Shown: positions 1 to 10,100 of the stretch, piece by piece | How the letters are laid out: each line of letters starts with the position of its first letter | Position numbering within the stretch: position 1 is the stretch's first letter | Origin: Symbiodinium natans | Lineage: Eukaryota > Sar > Dinophyceae > Suessiales > Symbiodiniaceae | DNA length: 37,309 nucleotides | Assembly (NCBI GenBank): GCA_905221605.1 | Contig: CAJNDS010001038.1 | Coordinates: forward strand, 2,501-39,809 | Direction: 5' to 3' | Notes under the pieces: generated by a model | What the model saw: the letters and a program-made list of their open reading frames with translations, nothing else | The model's database searches: none | What the model was told of the DNA's origin: nothing | Translations under genes and position numbers: made by a program

Positions 1-698
1 TTTGGGGGGGTTAGGGTTTTGGGTTTGGGGACATAAAGTGTCTTATGGGCATGTTGAAGATCGATTGGGTGTGCCGGGGTGGCTTGTTTCAAAATTGAGA
101 GTACTGGGGTCGCGAGTCATGCGGGGATCGCATGCCTACGCTTTCGAAGCAGGGCCCTGGCAACCCTGCAAGTGCCGAGAGATTCACGTCCTTGTCGAAG
201 GCCGAAACCAAAGTGCTCTAAACCCTAAACCCTAAACCCATCTAAACCCTAAACCCTAAACCCATCTAAGCCCTAAACCCTAAACCCGTCTAAACCCAAA
301 AATCTAAACCCTAAACCCTATACCCTAAACTCCATGCCCTGCACCCCAAGCGAAACCACGGGGCCATACCACTGGCCAATTCGACTCCAGGGGGGCGCGC
401 CGGGGTTGGTGACCTGTCGAAAGGCGAAGCTCGCGAAGTGGTTGGGGCGGTTTAGGGGGTTGAGTTTGGGGTTGAGGGGTTAGGGTTGGGGGGGGGCCTT
501 TAGGGCTGAGGGTTTAGGGCCTGTAGGGCTGAGGGTATGGGATTTCCAGGCTGTGGGCAGCTTGCGGAATGAAGAGCGCACCAAGGGAAGGGGAATCCTG
601 CCCTCCCCTTCCATGCTAAAGCACGTCCGTCGGCGCTATAGGGTCGCAGAGCACACAGGGTCCGTGTACGTGTGTAAACCCTAAGCCCTAAACCCTAA
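1..698. other. Left-edge intergenic/intronic DNA with telomere-like repeats
   Basis: No complete gene seen. The segment alternates telomere-like tracts (CCCTAAA at about 215-335, TTAGGG-like at about 440-545, CCCTAAA at 671-703) with GC-rich islands. The island at about 550-677 is open for about 40 codons on the plus strand after a CAG, and the island at about 30-200 has a minus-strand AG|G acceptor followed by a short open frame. Either could be a small exon, but neither has a recognisable product. Confidence 0.5.
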
Positions 699-703
699 AC
701 CCT
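699..703. repeat. 5-bp target-site duplication (left)
   Basis: ACCCT lies immediately before the 5' LTR and again immediately after the 3' LTR (11771-11775). Five bp is the usual copia-type duplication length. The motif belongs to a CCCTAAA tract and is abundant here, so the match alone is weak. It is supported by its exact adjacency to both ends of LTR identity. Confidence 0.75.
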
Positions 704-776
704 TGTTGGGATAAGGGAAGCCTCTGAGAAGGCTGAAGTGGAGAAGGGCACCATGCCTTTGTGTGCAGGATGTTCT

Positions 777-879
777 GCATATGTAAGCATTGCTACAGCA
801 CAGGTGTGCAGGACGTTCAGCATATGTAAGCATTGCTTCGGCACAGGCGAGAGCAGAGCTCCGCATATGTAAGCATTGC
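777..879 (+). promoter_or_regulatory. Three 17-bp direct repeats in the LTR (possible U3 control elements)
   Basis: GCATATGTAAGCATTGC occurs exactly at 777-793, 820-836 and 863-879, a constant 43-bp spacing. The same three copies are in the 3' LTR at 11398, 11441 and 11484. The intervening DNA is only partly conserved, so the 17-mer itself appears selected or homogenised. The location just upstream of the spliced-leader-like sequence suggests promoter or enhancer elements. The function is inference. Confidence 0.55.
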
Positions 880-885
880 GACTGG

Positions 886-898
886 ATTTTGGCTCAAG
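886..898 (+). promoter_or_regulatory. DinoSL-like sequence (spliced-leader relic) in 5' LTR
   Basis: ATTTTGGCTCAAG is identical to the last 13 nt of the 22-nt dinoflagellate spliced leader (known sequence ends CCATTTTGGCTCAAG). Dinoflagellate nuclear mRNAs are trans-spliced with this leader, and relics mark loci that passed through an mRNA intermediate. Here it sits in an LTR, followed by about 200 bp of leader and the polyprotein ATG at 1102. It may define the R region or transcript 5' end. The 3' LTR carries the same 13-mer at 11507-11519. Confidence 0.7.
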
Positions 899-1101
899 CA
901 TGACAAAGTGCGTGCCTGGATTGGGGTGTGAGGGTTTTGGGGGGTGTTTCCGGGTGGTTCCTCTAGCTTAGGCTGGTCTAGCCTCTTCCGGACCCCCCCT
1001 AGCCCGGTGGTCCCCGTCCAGGGTTTTTTCCGTCTTGAGGGTTTGGTTGAAGCTGGGGCTTTCTGGGTGTAGTCCTGGTTTCCCTTAGATCCCTCTTTTC
1101 G

Positions 1102-4100
1102 ATGGCCGCTCCTGCGCCCTCCGCCCCTGGTCCTCACGAGGACCAAGGGGTTATGAGCCCAACTGGTGCTCGGCGTGCCATTGATTCGAGATTGGAAGGT
1201 GAGACTGCTGGTCCGCGCTACGATCGTCATCCTGCTGGAAATGCGATGCCCAATGGGGTACTTTCGGCTGATGTTGTAAGGCGTGAGGATATGGTGCAGG
1301 CCTCACCTGGTGCAGCGAGTTTGGAAAGCGCTCCATGGCCACCAGCTATGACTTCAAGGACAGAAGATGTGGGACCGCCTGGTACATTTTCCTGTGATTC
1401 CGGGCTTCGCCAAGAAACGTCTTCCGTGTCTGCTGGGAATGTGGGGCCAACGATTCCGCACTTGGTCGCGCGGGCGAGTACGGATAATCACCCGGGAGGC
1501 TCCCAGGGTGGGACTGCCTTGCCAGTCCCGTCCTGGATGAGTCGTCTCGGGGATTATCTTCGCCAAGCTTCCGGACAGGTTGAGACGCTGACAACGACGC
1601 TCACGAGGCAACGAGTGTTGGGTAGTAGTGGTGGTTTAGTGGTTCAACAACATGAGCAGTTGCAGCAGCAGCATACCACTTCGCACCCCTCCACACCGCA
1701 GCATGCAACATACCCGGCAGCAGCGGCAACTATGTCTGGTGGTTTTTCTCCGACAGGACAACAAAGTGGGGATCCTCCTCTGTTTCCCAGCAGTGCTCGT
1801 CGTATTATGGAAGGCTGGGCAAGACAGGCTCCTTTGCTGCATGGTCCGAGGAGTGTGGGAACAGACGATGCTTCATCGGCGTCCATTCCGGTGGAGTTGG
1901 TGCAGGAGGAGGTGAGAAGACAAGTGGAAGCGGCCTTGGCAGGACAGAAGGGAAGGCTTGAGCGCCTTCAAGAAGAAAATGAGCGATTGCGGGAGATGGC
2001 TTTTGGGGGTGGTGGCGATGTGAAAGGACAAGGCCGGGGTGGGGCTCTATGGAATGAGGCGCAGCGGCAGATGAGGGAGCAGTCTGAGCTTCCTGAGGAT
2101 CGTGGTGTACCTCATGGAGATCGGGCCTACTCAGCATCGCAAGTGCTTCATGAGGATCGTGGTGTACCTCATGGAGATCGGGCCTACTCAGCATCGCAAG
2201 TGCTTCATGAGGATCGTGGTGTACCTCATGGAGATCGGGCCTCTTTCGCAACTCAAGTGCTTCATGAGGATCGTGGCGTACCTCATGGAGATCGGGCCTC
2301 TTTCGCAACTCAAGTGCTTCATGAGGATCGTGGCGTACCTCATGGAGATCGAGCCTCTTTCGCAACACATGCACTTCGTGAGGATCGTGGTGTACCTCAT
2401 GGAGATCGGGCCTCCTCAGCATCTCATGCACTTCGTGAGGATCGTGGTGTACCTCATGGAGATCGGGCCTACCCAGCAACTCAAGTGCTTCATGAGGATC
2501 GTGGCGTACCTCATGGAGATCGGGCCTCTTTCGCAACTCAAGTGCTTCATGAGGATCGTGGCGTACCTCATGGAGATCGGGCCTCTTTCGCAACTCAAGT
2601 GCTTCATGAGGATCGTGGCGTACCTCATGGAGATCGGGCCTCTTTCGCAACTCAAGTGCTTCATGAAGATCGTGGCGTACCTCATGGAGATCGGGCCTCT
2701 TTCGCAACACATGCACTTCGTGAGGATCGTGGTGTACCTCATGGAGATCGGGCCTCCTCAGCATCTCATGCACTTCGTGAGGATCGTGGTGTACCTCATG
2801 GAGATCGGGCCTACCCAGCATCTCATGCACTTCGTGAGGATCGTGGTGTACCTCATGGAGATCGGGCCTCTTTCGCTCATGCACCTCGTGAGGATCGTGG
2901 TGTACCTCATGGAGATCGGGCCTACCCAGCATCTCATGCACTTCCTGAGGATCGTGGTGTACCTCATGGTGATCGGGTCTTTGCAGCAACAAGTGTGACT
3001 TCTGGGGTTCGGGGAGCTCTTCGGGAAGGTCGTCAACCAGTTCCGTCGATGTCTCGGGCCCATGATGGTCCTCGTGCACAGAGGGGCGAAGCTGGTGCCA
3101 GGTCAAGAAGTGCAGAAGGACATGGCGAGCTTGGGAACAGGCCAAGGAATGTGTATGCTCGTGGTTATGGTGCCAAGCGATCTGCCTCAGCGAGTCCGTC
3201 GCCAAGTGGTGGTAGAGGAGTTGTGGGTGAGAGGTTGTCTGGAGGGGATGTCTGTGGTGTCCCGCCGTTTGACCGAGCCTTCAGGGCTCGCTTGGAGCCT
3301 GAGCTAGGGATAAGGGGAGATTATGAGCCGCTGAAGAGACCTGAGGGAGTTGCAACCCTTGGTGCGCCTTGTGAAGCTCCTCCTGGTCTCAGTCCTCCCG
3401 TTGCTCCAGGAAGCGAGCAACAACCAGGCGATGTGGCGCCTGCAGCTCCGTCAAGCCCTTCTCCGATGGACATTGTGCTTACAGGTATCGGGCAGCTGCA
3501 ACAGATGTTGCTGAAGAAGGGAGACGGGTTGGATGTGGATAAGGCGTCGCCGAATTTTCCGATGTTGCCTGACTACACTCCGGAATCTGGTGCCATAGAC
3601 TTCCAGGACTGGCTGTATCTTGTGGAGCAACAAGTGTCTGCTATGGCGGCAAGCGCTGGCGAGTGGTGGAAACAAGTCATGGGTTCGGCCTTGGAAGCAT
3701 ACCAGGAGTATCAGGCGCTTTCGCCGATCAAGCGGCTTGGGGTGAAAGCAAGGCTATCAGAGGAGCTTCAGGACGGCAAGTACCAGAAGCTTGCGAAAAA
3801 GGTGGCAGCCTTACTTCTAGCAGCGCTTCCGACAGGTGTCCGAGATGAGCTAGTGGCCTATCGTGTGCAGGGGACTCATCAGATACTGTTCAGGCTGATG
3901 GCTGTGTACCAGCCTGGGGGCGCTCAGGACCGGGCACAACTTCTGAAACAGTTGGAGGTGAGTGAATCTCCAGGAACAGCGACGGATGCAGTGGTTGCAT
4001 TACGGAGATGGTATCGCCTGTACCAGCGAGCTTTGGATCTTGGTGTTTCCTTGCCAGATGAGTCCGTCCAGGTGAAGTCTTTGGGGGTCTTAACGAAGAA

Positions 4101-7100
4101 GGTGGCGGAGACAAATCAAGACTTTCGCTTTAAGGTGTCCTTGGCGAAGGCGGAGCTTCAGATTGACACCAGACCCACCTCGGAGAATGTGTTGAAGTAC
4201 TTCCAACATCTCCTTGCAGAATGTGAGCAGCTTGGGGCTACTGGGAGAAAGGCTACACCGTCACAGGCATCGGAGGCTCCCGGACCCAAACTGAAGGGCA
4301 TGCAGCAACAGCCCTCAGATGCCGGAAATACCACTCAGAGGCCAAAGGCCAAGGCCTCTCCACCGCCTACGAATCCGACAAAGCCGTGTTCATGGTTCAC
4401 TACTGATGATGGTTGCAGAAATGGAAAGAACTGCAGTTTCAGGCATTCGTGGGAGGGTCTTCAGCGAGCCGAACGGTGCCTCCTTTGTGGTTCGACGAAG
4501 CACAGGGCAAGGGATTGTCCTACGAAGAAGGTGAGTCCTACTGACAAACCGGCCCCAAAGCCGAGGTTGGCCAAACAGCAGGCTGCAGCAGCTACTCCTA
4601 CAACAGGGGCAGCTTCCTCGGAAGGTCCTTCGCTTTCGTCAGGTCCGTCGGTGCCGGCTGGAGATGCTACTCGTGAGCAGCCTTCAAGCCTTACTCCTTC
4701 AACCTTAAACAAGATCGACACGGAGCAGGTGGCGGCGATGTTGTCCGAAACAAACAAGATGCTGAAGGCCTTGACTTCCACTCAGGCTCAGGGCTCTGGC
4801 ACAGGTTCGGCTTCTTCGGCGCCCTCGGATCCTTTGGGGGTTATACAGAGACAGTTGGAGGATTTGCGGCGACTGCGAATGCTGGTGGTGCTTCCGGAGA
4901 GGGTTGGCAATGAAGACTTCCGTGTGAAAATGGATGTGTATGAACGGTTGCTGCAGACTGAGCCAGAGGCGGTTGAGAAGGATTCCGAGGAGAAGATGGC
5001 CCTGTTGGATTCGGGAGCGAGCCATGCCTTTCGGGTTGCTGTTGACGATCGTGAGGTGGAACAAGGAAAGTTGGTGAAGGTTGCCTTGGCCAATGATGAT
5101 CACGTTGTCCTTTCGCAGAACGCTGGTGGAACCCTGTTGTCTTCGCCTTCTACGAACCCTTCGGGTGGTGGAACGATACTACCTATGGGACAGTTGGTGC
5201 AGTTGCTTGGATGCACGGTACGATGGTCTCCGACAAGGCTTGAAGTTCGACACCCGATCCATGGCAAGTTGCGAGTGAAAGTCAACCATTTCTGCCCAGA
5301 GCTGACCGAGGTGAGCGCGCTACAGCTCATCAAGGAATTGGAGGAAAAACGGGTTGGCGAGTTCACGAAGACCTTGGAGGATATGGAGAGGCAGCTCAAG
5401 GAGATTGAGCTCTCGGGCTGTGGAGATCGCGGTTGGGAACAGCACCTCATGGATCTGGTGGAAACTGGGGCTCGAACGAGTTTCTGTGGCTTCATCCAGA
5501 AGGTGCCCTATTTGCAGGGGGTGACCCCGGAGGCTTTCGCGACCATCCCTGAGGAGTTCCCGGTGACGAACAAAGAGGGCTGGAGGCTCTTGAAGGGCAT
5601 GCCGTGGAGTAGAAGGAAACGAAGGAGTATGTTCCTTAGCAACAACTGGCTGGTGCATCTCTTCTCGGGAGACAAAAGGAAGAAGGGGCTGGCTTCTTCA
5701 AGCGAATGGAAGGCCAGTCTGCATCGTGATGATGTTCTGGTGGAGGTGGACCTGAACCTTAGCAGTCACTTCGACATGTTAAAGAAGGATGGCATCTTCA
5801 AGCTGCTTTTGTGGGGAGCTGCTCGGGGCAAAATTAAGGCTCTATTTGGGGGACCGCCTCGAAGAACCTTTCCCTTTACAGGAAATGAGACGATGCTGTC
5901 CTCGCAACATGTTCGGGAAGTTCAGCTGGTTGCCAGGGCGATGATCCTTTGGTCAGTAGCTTCTGAGGGTAGGAGGATCCTTTGGAGAGAGGGATCTTTA
6001 GAAACCCCGGGCCCTGGAGTTGGTTGGTTGCTGGAACATCCGAGAGTTGAATCGAGGAAGGTTCCTGGACTAGAGCAAGGCGACAACAAGGAGAGTGACC
6101 TTGAGGAGCAAGAGAGGCTGGCTAAGGAATGGTTCGACCTGGGCAAGTTTTCGCATCGTGAGTGCCGCATGTTGTTGGAAGAGATGAACTTCAAGAAGAA
6201 CTTGCGAGCCTCATCCCGAGGCGAACAAGAAGGATCTGTGGTGCTTGGCGCATATGCTCATGGCGGCAATCGGGGGGTTACTACAGAGGCACTCCAGAGA
6301 CCGTGGTTGACGAAGTACCTGAACATGTTTATGCGGTGGAATGTGGAAACGCAGCTGCATGAGGATTGCTCTTGGTCGGCTTTGTTGGTCATGGAGACGA
6401 ATGAAGTGCCTCGACATCGAGATGTCCGGAACGCTCGTGATAGTAACAACTACTTGATTGGGTTGGGCGATGATGATCCTGGCCGCGAGGTTTCCTCCGG
6501 TCTGTGGCTTGAAGGGGACCTGGATGGACAGAATGGGTTGGGCGATGATGATCCTGGCCGCGAGGTTTCCTCCGGTCTGTGGCTTGAAGGGGACCTGGAT
6601 GGACAGAAATTTGGTGGTGGAGGGAGATGTGTCGAAAGGTCCTGTCCATTCTCTGGCTTTGAACAATTAAAGGGCTGTTTGGTTGAGATCTCTGGAAGGA
6701 TGACGAGGTTCAATCCAAAACAACACCATGCGTATGTGGGGAAGGATCAAACTCAGAAGGAGCTTCTCGTGGCGGCCTACACACCTCTCGGCCTCGACAA
6801 GTTGCCGGATGAAAAGGTCGGGAAACTTCGATGCTTGGGTTTTCCGATACGCTCAACCTTGGAATGGGATGAGGGCCCAGCGCTACAAGGAAGGGACCAG
6901 GTTCGTGAGGCTCAGGAGGAGCTGGAAAGTGAGGATGAGGAGGAGGCCAATGGACGGGTGCCATGCTACGACCTGTTTGGAACGACCATGTGGAAAACCT
7001 TCGCGAGGATGTACACCATGGATGAGGTCAAGTGTGATTTGGAAAACTTGGGACCTACGACTTTGGGTACGAACCTCAATCTCTGGTCTTTGGAGGGTGA

Positions 7101-10100
7101 GGATGGTCATGGTCTGAAGGCCGGTACAAGAACAAGTCGATGGCCAACGGGGATGATAAGTTCTGTCTGTGATGCTCTATGTGCTTGGCCCGGTTTTGCT
7201 ACGCGAGAACATGCTTTGACCAGTATGGTTCGAAGGCTGGGAAGGCGAGATGGTGAAGAAGGTGAAGGGAAGCTCGCTAAATTCAGCTTGGAGGAATGGC
7301 GCATTCACCTGAGACGGGACCATTTGCCATACAGGAAGGATTGCCGGGAGTGCATCCAAAGGGCGACGGGCAAGCCACATAGGAGAGTCGCTCATCCTTC
7401 AGCGTATGTCCTGAGCATTGACACTGCTGGTCCGTTTAGGGCGACGGGCACTGATGGAGCGCGCTACCTGCTAGTCGGGTGTTTCCGCTTTCCTAAGATC
7501 CCAGAAACAGGGGACCCTGAGCAGTCTGGTGTGCAGCCTGGGGACGTGGACAAACCGGATGACGAGGGTGATTGGTTGCCTGGGATGGAGGGCGAGGATG
7601 TCGTATCAGAGGTTCCTGCTACTGAAGGTGCGCCTGTAGGGGTCTCGGAGGAGCTTGGCCCTGATCCTGCTGCTATTCGTGAGGAAGATGATCCGAAACA
7701 GGAGGAGATCAAGGCCCTGGAGCGTATGTCTGAGCCCTTCGAGTTCGAGTCTGCCTATCTTTGTCGACCCTTGAAGACCAGGAAGAAGGCGGAAACACTC
7801 AAGGCCTTGCAGGAGATGTACCTGTCTCTAAGACAACGGGGCCTGCCAGTCTTACGAGTACATTGCGACCGAGCAAGGGAGTTCATGAACGAGGGTATGG
7901 ACATGTGGGCAGCGGCGAGGGACATCATAGTCACGAAGACTCAAGGCGATGATCCGTCACAAAATGGGGCGGCGGAGCGGGCTGTTGGTTTCATCAAGGG
8001 CCGGGTGCGAACTTTGCTTGGACAGGCCAAAGCCTACAGCAAGCTTGGAGATGCCGTAGTGAGATCGTGGTGGTCAAGGGCGGCATCAACGATTTGCCAA
8101 CAACACGCTGCTCAGGCCTTTGGAAGGGGCAATCCTAGCGTCGCTCCTTTCGGATCACAGGTGTTCATCAAGAGGAAGAGGTATGGCCAAGGGGGCACTG
8201 ACTTCGAGGACAAGTGGATCCAAGGGTCTTATTTGGGGCCTGTTGAGACAGTCTCCCATGGTCATGTTGTTCGCACCGTGCAGGGCAATGTTTGGTACAC
8301 AACAAATGTCCGTCGCCTACCCGAACTACCTCCGTACGAAGATGAAGGTGATGACTGGCATCCTGAACGACGCGTGGTTGGAAAAACACCGCCTGTGGTG
8401 CGAGTCTTTAGGGCCGACGAGGGTGGCGAGGATGGCAACGTCTTTTGCATGAGCAGATTGGTGGAACCAGTGTCGACAACTACTGACGCTGTTCCGGATA
8501 ATGAAACCACTGAAGGTTGGATGGAGTCCGCTGGAGGTGAAGACGCTGGTGACGATATGGATGAGTCCCAGTGGTTGGTGGAGGACCAAGAGGGTGAGAT
8601 GGATGGCCGCTATTGGTCTCGCTGTGTGCTAGATGAGGAACACAACTTACGACGATGTGTGCCGGAGGACTATCAAGAACTGTTTGAGGGTGTGAACCAG
8701 GCGACGTTGGAAGCTGAAAGGGCTTTGGAGCAAAGGGAGTCGCAGAAGGTTTACAAGACCTACTCGGTTGGGGATTGGTTCCGGCTATGTCGCTTTGTGG
8801 AGGATGATGACGGGAAACATGGTGTCGAGCCTGTCTTGGAGAACCTTGAAGGTCCTCTTCAGGTCGTATACACTGTACAGCTTGACGAGGTGAAGCAATT
8901 CCTTCCGCGGTGGAAGGAGGCCATTGGAAAGGAGATGAAGGCTCTGCTGGATGCGGGAGCCTTGGTTCCCCTCACGGAGGAGGAGCATCGTCGTCTTGAG
9001 AGGGCGGGAGTGTTATCTATACTTCCGGCTAAAGGAGTCTTCACGGCAAAACCTCCAGACAATCCTGAGCTGCTTGATGATCCTGGAAGAGAGTTGGTGA
9101 AGGGGTCGCCTTCATTCTTCAAAAGAAAGGCTCGTCTCGTCATATGTGGCAACTTCGAGGGAAGGAGTCAGAAGGAAGACAGCTATGCAGGGGGATGTCA
9201 AGGGGAGTCCTTGAGGGCGATGATTGTTCATGCCGCACACAAACGAGGTGGATCACGTCCTTGGAAGGCAGCAGGAACAGACATCAGGAATGCCTTCATC
9301 TTGGCCCCGATGGACGATGGCGAGGTGGTGCATTGCCTTTACCCTCCCAAGGTGTTCCAGGCGGCGGAAATACCGTTTGCGAAGTGCTTATTTCGGGTGG
9401 ACCGAGCTCTTTATGGCTTTAGGCGCTCTCCGAAGCTGTGGAGTACCTTCCGGGACAACAGACTGAGGCGAGCTCGATTCAAGGTGGGAGAGCTGGATGC
9501 CTTCCTCAGACAGCACAGAGCGGATGAGAATGTTTGGAGTGTGGTGGTCATGACGCCTGGCCCAGATGGAACGATGCAGGAAGAAATTCGGGCATTCGTC
9601 AACGTTTACGTTGACGACATCTTGTATCTGGGTGAGGAGGAGGTCGTTGCGGCTACTCATGGGTGGATCACACAAGAATGGAAGGCCTCGGATTTGACAT
9701 GGGCATCCATGGAACAGCCAGTTCGTTTCCTGGGGCTAGAGATCTACGAGACGCTCAACGGCTTCAAGATCGGGCAGACTGGCTGCATATCTGAGGTACT
9801 TCGACACTATGATGTTCAGGGGCATGGTCACGGGACGCCATGTCCTCAGTCATGGCTGCTGGGAGAGGTGAACTTTGATGAGAAGCAGTACGACGAGCAG
9901 ACCTTGAGGCGTGCTCAGAAAATCACTGGCGAACTTCTCTGGCTTTCAACAAAGGGCCGGCCAGACTTGATACACACAGTTGCCACCATGAGCAGTCTGT
10001 GTGTGAGGGACCCTGAGACTGTGGAGCGCATCGGCATGAGAACCTTGGGCTACTTGAAGGCGACGGCCGATTGGTTCTTGTTCTACGAGCCGACAACCCA

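Larger units (their letters stand above)
704..1148 (+). repeat. 5' LTR of copia-type retrotransposon
   Basis: This 445-bp sequence is repeated at 11325-11770 with one substitution (position 904) and one 1-bp indel (near 950), about 99.6 percent identity, so the insertion is very recent. It starts TGTTGG and ends CCAAGG; the canonical copia end would be CCAACA, so the terminal inverted repeat is imperfect. It contains three copies of a 17-bp motif on a 43-bp period, a 13-nt match to the dinoflagellate spliced leader, and the ATG of the polyprotein at 1102. The boundary at 1148 is fixed by loss of identity with the 3' copy, by the PBS starting at 1149, and by the TSD. Confidence 0.93.

Noticed and set aside
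2102-2998. 298-codon plus-strand frame (MVYLMEIGP... repeats) and a 466-codon minus-strand frame over the same area
   Set aside because: Both are off-frame readings of the 57-bp gag minisatellite. The unit length is a multiple of three, so all frames stay open. The gag frame is continuous with the rest of the polyprotein.
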